Source: Oxalobacteraceae bacterium
GTDB taxonomy: Bacteria; Pseudomonadota; Gammaproteobacteria; Burkholderiales; Burkholderiaceae_D
Assembly (NCBI GenBank): GCA_003132085.1
Contig: PKWO01000447.1
Coordinates: 1,125 to 8,013 of the forward strand
Direction: 5' to 3'
Length of the DNA: 6,889 nt
Part shown: positions 1 to 5,752 of the stretch, one piece after another
How positions within the stretch are numbered: position 1 is the stretch's first letter
Layout: each line of letters begins with the position of its first letter
Made by a program: the position numbers and the translations under genes
The notes under the pieces: model-generated
Told to the model about the DNA's origin: nothing
Seen by the model: only the letters and a program-made list of their open reading frames with translations
Databases searched by the model: none

Positions 1-2
1 TC

Positions 3-134
3 GCCGCAAAAATATTTACTCAAAGCAACAAAAGCTCTGCGCCTTACCTGAAGATTTTAGATGAACTGTGTACGCAGAGAAACGAGTATTTTTGCGAACG
101 CGCAAAAGCGTGGCGCGGTGGGTTGATTGGCTAA
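3..134 (+). CDS. C-terminal end of an unidentified open reading frame (partial at window edge)
   Basis: An open frame enters from the left edge and runs 43 codons to TAA at 132-134. The other two plus frames stop by about 65. The end reads like ordinary soluble protein, rich in charged residues (…YLKILDELCTQRNEYFCERAK…), and finishes WRGGLIG. I do not recognise a family from so short a tail. It lies upstream of, and on the same strand as, the pilin gene, with about 87 nt between. It could be the true end of an upstream gene, a remnant, or chance. Codon use is more AT-rich than in the neighbouring genes, which lowers confidence. Confidence 0.3.
   Translation, partial: AAKIFTQSNKSSAPYLKILDELCTQRNEYFCERAKAWRGGLIG
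5..96. repeat. Nested inverted repeats
   Basis: Two perfect inverted pairs are nested. The outer pair is CGCAAAAATA at 5-14 against TATTTTTGCG at 87-96. The inner pair is CTCTGCG at 35-41 against CGCAGAG at 73-79. The inner loop is 31 nt and the arms are unpaired in between, so any hairpin or cruciform would be interrupted. The pairs overlap the possible partial frame at 3-134. No U-tract follows in the terminator position, so I do not call a terminator. Confidence 0.35.
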
Positions 135-148
135 CTTATTCTGACGCG

Positions 149-168
149 GCTTAGGGCTTAGGGCTTAG
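149..168. repeat. 7-bp tandem repeat (GCTTAGG, almost three copies)
   Basis: GCTTAGG is repeated head to tail from 149, giving two full copies and a third that breaks after six bases. It sits in the short gap before the pilin gene, about 55 bp upstream of its start. An imperfect opposite-strand echo (CCCTTAGCC) occurs at 188-196. This could be a slippage-prone tract or part of a regulatory region. Confidence 0.6.
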
Positions 169-221
169 TAGCGCGAAGAATCATCGCCCTTAGCCCCCGC
201 TTATCCGCTATATTCGTGCGA

Positions 222-719
222 ATGACAGCAAACTTCGGAACGCCATGCCGCCGCGCCGGCTTTACCTTGATCGAGATGATGGCAGTGATTGCCATCATGT
301 CTATTTTGGCCTTGCTGGCGCTGCCTTCATACTATTCCCGCGTGGTGCGCCAACAAATCGAAGGCATTGCGCCGCTGGTCGCCATCGCCGAAACGCCGAT
401 CGCGGCGGCATGGGCAGGCACGCAAACCCTGCCGGCCGATAACGCCGCCGCAGGGCTGCCGGCGGCCGACAAGATGGTCAACAACACCGTCAGCGCCGTC
501 CTGATTCAGGACGGCGCGATCAACATCACCTTCGGCAATCGCGCGACCAACGCGTTGAACGGAAAAATCCTGACGATACGCCCGGCGATTGTGGCGGACG
601 CGCCGATCGTGCCGGTGGCCTGGGTCTGCGGCAACGCGGCGGCGCCGCACAACATGACCGTCAAGGGCGCCAACCGGACCACGATCGCAGCGACCTACCT
701 GCCGCTCGATTGCAAGTAA
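222..719 (+). CDS. Type IV pilin (PilA/PilE-like major or minor pilin)
   Basis: This is a structural subunit of a type IV pilus, inserted in the inner membrane, processed by prepilin peptidase PilD and assembled into the fibre. The leader is short and basic (…CRRAG) and is followed by the class III cleavage motif G|FTLIE, with the conserved Glu at mature position 5. A hydrophobic N-terminal helix follows (MMAVIAIMSILALLALPSYY). The C-terminus has two cysteines, one in WVCGN and one as the second-last residue (LPLDCK). They are 28 residues apart and fit the pilin disulfide loop. Length, about 165 aa, is normal. I chose ATG 222. An in-frame GTG at 216 is the alternative, and neither has a clear ribosome binding site. 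TATATT at 209-214 would place a transcript start near the ATG, so a leaderless message is conceivable. No other pilus gene is adjacent, so major versus minor pilin cannot be decided. Confidence 0.9.
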   Translation: MTANFGTPCRRAGFTLIEMMAVIAIMSILALLALPSYYSRVVRQQIEGIAPLVAIAETPIAAAWAGTQTLPADNAAAGLPAADKMVNNTVSAVLIQDGAINITFGNRATNALNGKILTIRPAIVADAPIVPVAWVCGNAAAPHNMTVKGANRTTIAATYLPLDCK

Positions 720-753
720 GCGACTGTGCGGGATACGGCCGGCTACGGCTCCC

Positions 754-2493
754 CTACAGCCCGGCTAGCCGCCGGATGTACTTGGTGGCAATCGAGCCGT
801 GCGCCAGCATGCTGTCGTGCACCGACTTGGCGTCGCCGCCGGTCTTGGCCTTCAGGTCGCGCGACAGTGCGTTGAGTTCCAGATTGCCGACGAAGTAGGT
901 CGACAATTGGGTCGAGGTCAACAACGCGCGGCGCCATTTTCCGGCCGCCTCGCCATCTTCCTGATAACCGCGATCCATCATCAGCGCCATTGCTTGCTGC
1001 TCGCTCATGTCGCCGGCGTGAATCTTTTGATCGAGAATCGCGTTGATGATCAGGCGCAGGCGCATTTTCAACTGCTCCATTTTGGTTTCCGGGCCGCCGA
1101 AGCCGGCATCCGCCATCACTTGCTCGCTATACGTGGCCCAGCCTTCGACAAAGGTGCCGCTGGTGAACAGATCGCGCACGTGGGTCGATTTCCGCACCTT
1201 GTTGGCAATGCTCAACTGCACGTAATGGCCGGGCATCGCTTCATGCACGGTCAAGTCGTTCAACATCGCATCGTTGTATTCGCGGAAAAAGGAGGCGGCG
1301 CGCTGCGCGCTCCAGTCGGCCGGCGTCGGCGAAATCGCGTAAAAGGTTGCGCCGTTCTTTTCCAGCGGGCCGGCGGGGTCGCAATACGCGACCGCCACGC
1401 CGCGCGCAAATTCCGGCATCACGATCACCCGGATCGGGTCGTCCGGCAACGTCAACAGATTGTGGGCGCGCACAAAAGCGGTCGCTTCACCGAGCTTCTG
1501 CTTGGCCTTGTCGACAATATTGGCATTGTCGGATCTGGCTTCGGCCAGTTTGTCGAGCACTGCGCGCACGACGACGCGGCCATCGACGCCTTCGGTCGGC
1601 TTGCCCGGAAAATAGTTGCGGTACAACGGCAGCGCGGTTTCCAGCATGGTCTGCTGGGTGGCATTCAATTCAGCCTCGGCACTGCCCAGAATTTGCTCCG
1701 GAGTCAGGTCGGAATCGAGCGCGTAACGCAACTTCTGGCGGAAATTTTCCTTGCCGATCCGGAAATCGCCGTTGGAACGCGGCAGCAAGTCATGCTGCAA
1801 CCAGTCGCCGTAAGATTCCAGCGCGGCGATGGCGCGCTTGCGGGCCGGTGCAAGTTTGGCGCGCATGCCCGGTTCGTCTTTCAGGTAGCCGTCCAGTTCT
1901 TCCCGCACCAGCGAAATCGCGCCCTTGTTCTGTTGCATCGCGGTTTCCGTAAACACGCGTGGCGGATTTTTGAGATTATGCCGCGCCGCCGCCAGCACCG
2001 CCGGCAGCGCCTGCAAGCGGGCGTTCACCGCCGCCAGGCGCTGCTTGAGCGGCGCATAGTCGCGCGCCAGCAAAATGTATAGCCCTTGCGACGGGTTGTA
2101 ATACAGCGGTTCACGCGCCGGCACGTTCATCACTTCAATATCGAACAGGCGGCCGCGCAACTCGTTTTGCAGGATAGCGCTGTCGACCGCGTTATCGGCC
2201 GACAAGTCCTTGGCCGGTATTGCGGCAAGTTGATCCAACGTCCGGTGATACAAGCCGCGGTCGGCGGCGACGCCGCGCAGGCTGTAGTCGCTGGTGCGGC
2301 TGTCGAAACGGTGATCGCCCAGTGCGCTGGCGGTTTCCGGATGGGTGGTCAACAGCCGCTCAATGAAGCCGTTGGCCAGCGCCTCATAGCGGGCGTCTTC
2401 GCTGGGGGCGGCGCAGACTGCGCCGGCGGTCAGCGTGCCGACACACAGCAACGTCATGCATTGAACGAATTTCCTACGATTGGCAAGCAACAT
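754..2493 (-). CDS. DUF885-family secreted metallopeptidase-like protein
   Basis: The product is 579 aa. The N-terminus is an export signal: basic residues (RRK), a hydrophobic stretch around residues 10-27, then VCA-AP, a plausible signal peptidase I site. A lipobox is not convincing, so a periplasmic rather than lipid-anchored protein is likely. The DUF885 signature HEAMPGHYVQ lies at about 417-426, with two candidate zinc-binding histidines and the catalytic Glu. EGWATYSEQ at about 450 supplies the expected downstream Glu ligand. The family is predicted to be zinc peptidases; the substrate is unknown. Size is normal for the family, and no frame break is seen. The start ATG has only a weak upstream GGGA. 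Met13 is an alternative start but would remove the basic part of the signal peptide. The gene stands alone and converges on the pilin gene with a 34-bp gap that holds no clear terminator. Confidence 0.92.
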   Translation of the reverse strand: MLLANRRKFVQCMTLLCVGTLTAGAVCAAPSEDARYEALANGFIERLLTTHPETASALGDHRFDSRTSDYSLRGVAADRGLYHRTLDQLAAIPAKDLSADNAVDSAILQNELRGRLFDIEVMNVPAREPLYYNPSQGLYILLARDYAPLKQRLAAVNARLQALPAVLAAARHNLKNPPRVFTETAMQQNKGAISLVREELDGYLKDEPGMRAKLAPARKRAIAALESYGDWLQHDLLPRSNGDFRIGKENFRQKLRYALDSDLTPEQILGSAEAELNATQQTMLETALPLYRNYFPGKPTEGVDGRVVVRAVLDKLAEARSDNANIVDKAKQKLGEATAFVRAHNLLTLPDDPIRVIVMPEFARGVAVAYCDPAGPLEKNGATFYAISPTPADWSAQRAASFFREYNDAMLNDLTVHEAMPGHYVQLSIANKVRKSTHVRDLFTSGTFVEGWATYSEQVMADAGFGGPETKMEQLKMRLRLIINAILDQKIHAGDMSEQQAMALMMDRGYQEDGEAAGKWRRALLTSTQLSTYFVGNLELNALSRDLKAKTGGDAKSVHDSMLAHGSIATKYIRRLAGL

Positions 2494-2531
2494 TATATGA
2501 ATTCCCGTTTTGGTTTTATTGAATTTATCTT

Positions 2532-2578
2532 TGCAAATAGCTTTGCATCAGCCGATTATATCTTTCCCAACAATCGGC
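2532..2578 (-). promoter_or_regulatory. Candidate promoter and operator for the DUF885 gene
   Basis: On the minus strand a perfect TATAAT lies at 2560-2555, about 60 bp upstream of the DUF885 start. No good -35 is found at 16-18 bp, so an activator might be needed. Two inverted repeats surround it. GCCGATT (2551-2557) and AATCGGC (2572-2578) flank and overlap the -10. TGCAAA-TAGC-TTTGCA (2532-2547), a 16-bp dyad, falls at the expected transcription start. This arrangement would suit a repressor site. Both the promoter and its regulation are inferred from sequence only. Confidence 0.4.
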
Positions 2579-2593
2579 GACGCAGCGATCACT

Positions 2594-2821
2594 TTACCGC
2601 CAATCCCTTCGCGCTTCATCCGCCTCGGGTAAATAGGTCAGGTATTGCACCATACGGGGAAATTTTCCGTAATTAGGCGTAGCGCAATGCGGCAGCGCCT
2701 GGTGCCAGATGACGAAATCGCCGGCGTCGGCAGCAACCGGCGCCGCCTTCAGCAGCCGCAGCGCCGACTCCCGGGGATCTACGCCGCGAGGCAACGCGTT
2801 CAGCCAATCGCCTATCTCCCC
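2594..2821 (-). pseudogene. C-terminal remnant of a phytanoyl-CoA dioxygenase (PhyH)-family protein
   Basis: About 75 codons on the minus strand read as the end of an Fe(II)/2-oxoglutarate dioxygenase of the PhyH family. The segment includes IGDWLNALPRGVDPRE, then GDFVIWHQALPHCATPN and FPRMVQYLTYLP. The His of LPH fits the distal iron ligand, and the Arg of FPR fits the 2-oxoglutarate-binding Arg. The frame ends normally at TAA (2594-2596). Upstream, an in-frame TGA lies at 2822-2824, and none of the three frames beyond it resembles the missing catalytic core (the HxD motif is absent). An internal TTG at 2794 is the only start-like codon. I read this as a 5'-deleted gene rather than a functional small protein. 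Confidence 0.7.
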
Positions 2822-2943
2822 TCATCGCTGCTCTTCTGCGCGAGCATGGCACAGCAAAGCGGATCGAGCAAACATACCCCATTTTTGCTGACGCACGCTT
2901 GCAACATTTGCAACGAATAAGTACGATCGGCCATGGACGATCA

Positions 2944-2971
2944 TTGGCGAGCGCTCGCTATCTGATATGAT
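2944..2971 (+). promoter_or_regulatory. Candidate extended -10 promoter with a 12-bp palindrome in its spacer
   Basis: TTGGCG (2944-2949; 4 of 6 matches to the -35 consensus) is separated by 16 bp from TATGAT (2966-2971). The -10 is preceded by TGA, giving an extended -10 (TGnTATGAT). The perfect palindrome GCGAGCGCTCGC (2947-2958) begins within the -35 and fills half the spacer, where a repressor could bind. A start near 2978 would transcribe the GFA remnant and then the VOC gene. A separate TTGACA at 2973-2978 has no acceptable -10 partner. The stretch from 2822 to 2943 holds no gene I can support, only a TTGCAAC direct repeat (2899-2905 and 2908-2914). Confidence 0.4.
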
Positions 2972-3059
2972 GTTGACAATAGTTTTATCGGCTCACACAT
3001 CAAACACGATTGCGGATTACGCTGTGGTTTTCGTGACGCGATAACTTCAAAGATCATTC

Positions 3060-3140
3060 ATGATACATACTGGAAATTGTCGCTGCGGTGCGGTGGAAAT
3101 ACGTGTCGATGCGCCCGATTTTTCGCATCTATCAAAATGA
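3060..3140 (+). pseudogene. N-terminal remnant of a GFA/CENP-V family zinc protein
   Basis: ATG at 3060 opens 26 codons beginning MIHTGNCRCGAVEIRVDAP. This resembles the start of glutathione-dependent formaldehyde-activating (GFA/CENP-V) domain proteins, whose first zinc-binding pair is CxCGAV. A TGA at 3138-3140 then closes the frame. The following sequence in other frames, up to the VOC gene, does not restore the rest of a GFA domain, which normally exceeds 100 residues and carries further cysteines. The body of the gene seems to have been deleted, leaving its 5' end and possibly its promoter in front of the VOC gene. The match rests on a short motif, so confidence is moderate. A short leader peptide is the alternative. 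Confidence 0.45.
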
Positions 3141-3224
3141 TCCGGTGGGCGGGATTGCCGATAGCGTCAGCATCAATCAATAAATTACCGGCATCTCCAA
3201 AGATCAAAATATAAAGGGGGCAAC

Positions 3225-3623
3225 GTGATCTCGCACGTCTACATCGGAATCGAAGATTTTCCGCTCGCACTTAATTTCTATTCTGCGATCATGGAAGAAC
3301 TTGGCTTGATGCTGAAATTCAGCGACCCGGAAAAGTCTTGGGCTGGATGGGTTGCGCCAGATGCGCCGCGCCCGATTTTCCTGATCGGCAAACCCTACAA
3401 CGGACAACCGGCGCATGCCGGTAACGGACAAATGGTGGCGCTCCTTGCGCCATCGCGCCGGGCGGTTGACCGCGCGCACGAAAAAGCATTGTTCATGGGA
3501 GCTACGTGCGAAGGCGCTCCCGGCTTGCGGCCGCACTATCACCCAGATTACTATGGCGCATATTTTCGGGATGTGGATGGGAACAAGATTTGCGTCTGCT
3601 GCCACGATCACGATGCGTCTTGA
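3225..3623 (+). CDS. VOC family (glyoxalase/bleomycin-resistance fold) protein
   Basis: The product is a 132-aa single-domain vicinal-oxygen-chelate protein, probably cytoplasmic and dimeric. The start (ISHVYIGIEDFPLALNFYSAIMEELGL) is the first beta-alpha motif, with His4 in the usual metal-ligand position. The C-terminal half has HYHPDYYGAYFRDVDGNK, the second repeat's signature. The usual ligand Glu in GNxxE is replaced by Cys (GNKICVCCH). From memory this Cys-rich ending is shared by one VOC subfamily, so it is not taken as damage. The substrate is unknown; members include lyases, isomerases, dioxygenases and binding proteins. The start is GTG, supported by a strong Shine-Dalgarno AAAGGGGG (3213-3220) four bases upstream. 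Spacing is slightly short. The gene stands between remnants of other genes and may use the promoter of the broken GFA gene upstream. Confidence 0.88.
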   Translation: MISHVYIGIEDFPLALNFYSAIMEELGLMLKFSDPEKSWAGWVAPDAPRPIFLIGKPYNGQPAHAGNGQMVALLAPSRRAVDRAHEKALFMGATCEGAPGLRPHYHPDYYGAYFRDVDGNKICVCCHDHDAS

Positions 3624-3673
3624 TAGTTGGGAACTCTTTGGGAGATGCGCACATGAAGTCGTGCAGCAACTCC

Positions 3674-3683
3674 TAGCCGGCTA
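3674..3683. repeat. Short palindrome in the gap after the VOC gene
   Basis: TAGCCGGCTA is a perfect 10-bp palindrome 51 bp after the VOC stop codon. It is not followed by a T-run, so it is not a convincing intrinsic terminator. The AT-rich stretch after it (3691-3735) contains repeated AATCGAAT and ATTGCAA words but no gene. Confidence 0.3.
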
Positions 3684-3733
3684 TTGCCGGTCGCAATTGA
3701 AATCGAATCGAATTGCAATAGGATTGCAAACAA

Positions 3734-3823
3734 TTACCCAGCGAGCTTCGCGCTTGCCAACCGATTCAGGCTGACACCTTGCTCGGCAGCTTGCACTGCA
3801 AACGCTCGGTCATGACAAGCCCG
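3734..3823 (-). pseudogene. HicB-antitoxin-like C-terminal remnant
   Basis: On the minus strand the last 28 codons before TAA (3734-3736) read ACHDRAFAVQAAEQGVSLN followed by RLASAKLAG. This matches the ribbon-helix-helix end of HicB-type antitoxins, in which a helix leads into the highly typical EGVSLN turn and an LA-rich last helix. The frame stays open upstream to about 3949, but that part (for example RRRGKLIAYYQIPRPCTPIPQ) does not resemble the HicB N-terminal domain. The Arg-Leu-Pro before the helix is also several residues out of place. No HicA toxin partner is visible beside it. I read it as a decayed fragment. The start-like codon at 3949 is only TTG. Confidence 0.45.
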
Positions 3824-4027
3824 TCGTGCTGTTGAAGGCAACCGGCAAAACCTCGGCCGAAGCTGCTGTGGGATTGGGGTGCAAGGTCGCGGAATTTGAT
3901 AGTATGCTATTAACTTTCCGCGACGGCGGATGTCGAGTTCATTTTCCAAAAAATATTACTTGAAGACATGTGCCTGCGTCTTTAACCAAAATTCGCCGGC
4001 CAAAAATACAACCAGTGAGGAGAAGAC

Positions 4028-4435
4028 ATGGCCCATTCCGTAGTTGAACGCTGGCACGAGATTGTCCGCTCGCGCGACGCCGCTTCCCTGAAAGCATTAC
4101 TCGCAGACGATGTGGTTTTTGAATCACCGGTGGTTCACGCGCCCCAAAACGGTAAGGCGATCACAACCAAATATCTGACCGCCGCCATGCATGTCCTCAA
4201 TAACAGTACCTTCAGGTATGTGAATGAGTGGACCGGCCCCCATTCCGCAGTCTTGGAGTTCCAGTCGACTTGCGACGGCATCTTGATCAACGGCGTGGAC
4301 ATGATTACCTGGAACGCCGATGGGCTGATCACACACTTTAAGGTAATGATCCGACCGCTGAAGGCAATCAATAAAATTCATGAATTGATGGGCCAGATGC
4401 TTCAGCGCGAGGTGGCCCAGCAGCAGCAACAGTAA
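4028..4435 (+). CDS. SnoaL-like / NTF2-fold family protein
   Basis: The product is 135 aa, the normal size for a SnoaL_2-type cone-shaped alpha+beta barrel. The pattern fits: an N-terminal helix (VERWHEIVRSRDAASLKALLADDVVFESPV), a middle helix (ITTKYLTAAMHVL), then strands with FRYVNEWTGPHSAVLEFQ, and DMITWNADGLITHFKVMIRPL as the last hairpin. Such proteins can be small-molecule isomerases or hydrolases, or only ligand-binding; the pocket residues do not allow a choice. The C-terminus ends in five glutamines coded by CAG/CAA repeats, which could vary in length. The ATG is preceded by GAGGAG (4017-4022) with 5-nt spacing, a strong ribosome binding site. The 9-mer GAAGACATG at this start also occurs at 3962-3970. 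The gene converges on the amidotransferase gene. Confidence 0.85.
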   Translation: MAHSVVERWHEIVRSRDAASLKALLADDVVFESPVVHAPQNGKAITTKYLTAAMHVLNNSTFRYVNEWTGPHSAVLEFQSTCDGILINGVDMITWNADGLITHFKVMIRPLKAINKIHELMGQMLQREVAQQQQQ

Positions 4436-4481
4436 AAAATTCCCGCACTTCGGCAAAAATGGCGCGGCAATATCGTTTGTT

Positions 4482-4507
4482 CGCAGTCGACTACCGCAGT
4501 CGACTAC
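4482..4507. repeat. Perfect 13-bp tandem duplication at the end of the amidotransferase gene
   Basis: CGCAGTCGACTAC occurs twice head to tail (4482-4494 and 4495-4507) with no mismatch. Each copy contains the palindrome AGTCGACT. On the minus strand the amidotransferase stop codon TAG (4506-4504) lies inside the first transcribed copy, so the duplication extends the 3' untranslated side and does not alter the protein. The exact identity suggests a recent slippage event or a selected site. It lies in the 68-bp gap between two convergent genes. Confidence 0.75.
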
Positions 4508-5286
4508 AACGGGGCCGGTCGTGATGCCTCAAGAAAATCGCGCATAATGGGACTGCTGTCGAGCAGATTTGGCAGAGCGATCTGAAGCTCGGGATGCCAC
4601 TGGCAGCCGAACATATAGCCGCTGCCCGTCCACCGAATGGCTTCGATCACGCCGTCGTCGAGTGAGCGCGCCTCGATAATCAAGTCGTTGCCGAGGGTCT
4701 TGATCGCCTGATGATGGATGCTGTTGACGCGACAAATGCGCTCCAGAGGAAACAAGGTGGCCAAGCGTGAGTCGGCGACGATCTCGATCTCGTGATGGAA
4801 GCCATCGTAGAGCGTGTCATCGCGATGAAGAGCGGCATCGGGATACTGCTCGGCAATGTCCTGATAGAGCGTGCCGCCGCACGCCACGTTGATCAATTGC
4901 GCCCCACGGCAAATACCCAACACCGGTTTATTCTGGATCACAAATTCCCATACCAGTTCGATCTCGAACAAATCGCGGATGCGATCGCCGCCCCATTCCG
5001 GACGCAACGGTTGTTCGCCGTAGCTCTCCGGGCTGACGTCGACACCGCCTTGAAGCACCAATCCGTCCAGGGCAGACACATAGTCGCGCACGGACACCGC
5101 GCCGCGTTGTACTTCCGCGCCTTGACCAAGGGTCGGGATCATGAAAGCGAGGGCGCCGTTGGCCATGATCCAATGCGCCAACGACTGCTCAAGATATTGC
5201 AGCGTTTTCCCGGGAAAGCCCAGTTCCTTCGGCGGCGTGTGGAGCAGACGCGCCGAAAGGCCGATGCGAAGCGGTGCTCCGTTCAT
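4504..5286 (-). CDS. PuuD-like class I glutamine amidotransferase (peptidase C26, gamma-glutamyl-GABA hydrolase family)
   Basis: The product is a 260-aa cytoplasmic hydrolase with a class I glutamine amidotransferase fold. The catalytic nucleophile is Cys126 in GICRGAQLINV, and the His/Glu pair is in WHPE (His231, Glu233). LVLQGGVDVSP (about 76-86) and NSIHHQAI (about 188-195) are the other landmarks of the peptidase C26/PuuD family. PuuD splits gamma-glutamyl-GABA to glutamate and GABA in putrescine breakdown, but relatives act on other gamma-glutamyl amides, and no polyamine gene is nearby. The substrate is therefore open. The frame stays open to 5451, but the family start is MNGAPLRIGLSARLL at 5286, with GGAG at 5301-5298 eleven bases upstream. 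It begins 4 nt after the stop of the short membrane protein, so the two are probably cotranscribed and perhaps translationally coupled. Confidence 0.9.
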   Translation of the reverse strand: MNGAPLRIGLSARLLHTPPKELGFPGKTLQYLEQSLAHWIMANGALAFMIPTLGQGAEVQRGAVSVRDYVSALDGLVLQGGVDVSPESYGEQPLRPEWGGDRIRDLFEIELVWEFVIQNKPVLGICRGAQLINVACGGTLYQDIAEQYPDAALHRDDTLYDGFHHEIEIVADSRLATLFPLERICRVNSIHHQAIKTLGNDLIIEARSLDDGVIEAIRWTGSGYMFGCQWHPELQIALPNLLDSSPIMRDFLEASRPAPL

Positions 5287-5290
5287 GGGC

Positions 5291-5575
5291 TCACGATCTC
5301 CAGCGTTCGCATTGTCCTTGCACGACTTCCGGCAATGAGCGCGTAGTCTGCCATGCGGTGCGCAACGCGGCGGCGTCGTTGTGCCCGGCGAGCACATCGG
5401 CGCGTACTTCCAGGATGCTTCGGGTAACGGTGAACGGATGGCGGAAAACATCGGCTGCCGTCTGTGTCATCTGGGTGATGCTATTGGCGGCCAGGACGCC
5501 GAGGATCAGGGCGGCGAGCAGGATCAGGGCAAAGCCGAGCATGATCCGCGTGACGATTTTTGTTTGCTTAAGCAT
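5291..5575 (-). CDS. Short single-TM protein like the N-terminus of a methyl-accepting chemotaxis receptor (probably truncated)
   Basis: The product is 94 aa. The N-terminus MLKQTKIVTRIMLGFALILL leads into a hydrophobic segment (about 10-31). Then comes TAADVFRHPFTVTRSILEVRADVLA, which resembles the first helix of the four-helix-bundle ligand domain of chemoreceptors and some sensor kinases. A full receptor would continue for several hundred residues with a second TM, HAMP and signalling domains. None is present, and the last 30 residues (from GHNDAAALRTAW) do not resemble the family in any frame. The likely history is a deletion joining a receptor's start to other sequence just ahead of the amidotransferase gene. 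A functional small membrane protein is possible, since the ATG has an upstream GGAG (5583-5580, 4 nt spacing). The stop is 4 nt before the next start. Confidence 0.6.
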   Translation of the reverse strand: MLKQTKIVTRIMLGFALILLAALILGVLAANSITQMTQTAADVFRHPFTVTRSILEVRADVLAGHNDAAALRTAWQTTRSLPEVVQGQCERWRS

Positions 5576-5658
5576 TCCGCTCCCCGACTGACGCTCACTG
5601 TCCCCCGCGACTTGCCGGTCGATGGCAAGGTCAGCAGCATTCTGGCTGCAGGCTGCGC

Positions 5659-5664
5659 ATTATA
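5659..5664 (-). promoter_or_regulatory. Candidate -10 box upstream of the short membrane protein
   Basis: On the minus strand a perfect TATAAT lies at 5664-5659. It would give a leader of roughly 75 nt before the ATG at 5575. No acceptable -35 hexamer or TG extension is seen at the usual distance, so this is a weak candidate. The rest of 5576-5752 shows no gene or other structure I can support. Confidence 0.3.
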
Positions 5665-5752
5665 ACTTTCAGGAGATGGCGCGGACGGACTTTCGGCCAA
5701 GACTGCCTGTCAGGCCGATCGTGAAAGCACGACTGCCCCAGAAGAAACGGCT

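Noticed and set aside
762..771. Palindrome CGGCTAGCCG near the pilin/DUF885 junction as a terminator
   Set aside because: It lies within the last codons of the DUF885 gene, has no loop and no T-run, and is explained by GC-rich coding sequence.
799..2082. A 427-codon plus-strand open frame opposite the DUF885 gene
   Set aside because: It is a shadow of the minus-strand gene. The translation is rich in Arg, His and Gln with no family motif, while the minus strand has a signal peptide and the HExxPGH motif.
3204..3611. Minus-strand 135-codon frame opposite the VOC gene
   Set aside because: The plus strand carries clear VOC motifs and a strong ribosome binding site, and the antisense frame has neither.
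4436..4503. Possible bidirectional terminator between the SnoaL and amidotransferase genes
   Set aside because: An A/T run (4434-4441) is present, but the adjacent stem (CCG/CGG) is only 3 bp, too weak to call.
5287..5451. N-terminal extension of the amidotransferase to a start at 5451
   Set aside because: The extra 55 residues are out-of-frame reading through the receptor-like gene and have no family similarity. The family start is at 5286.
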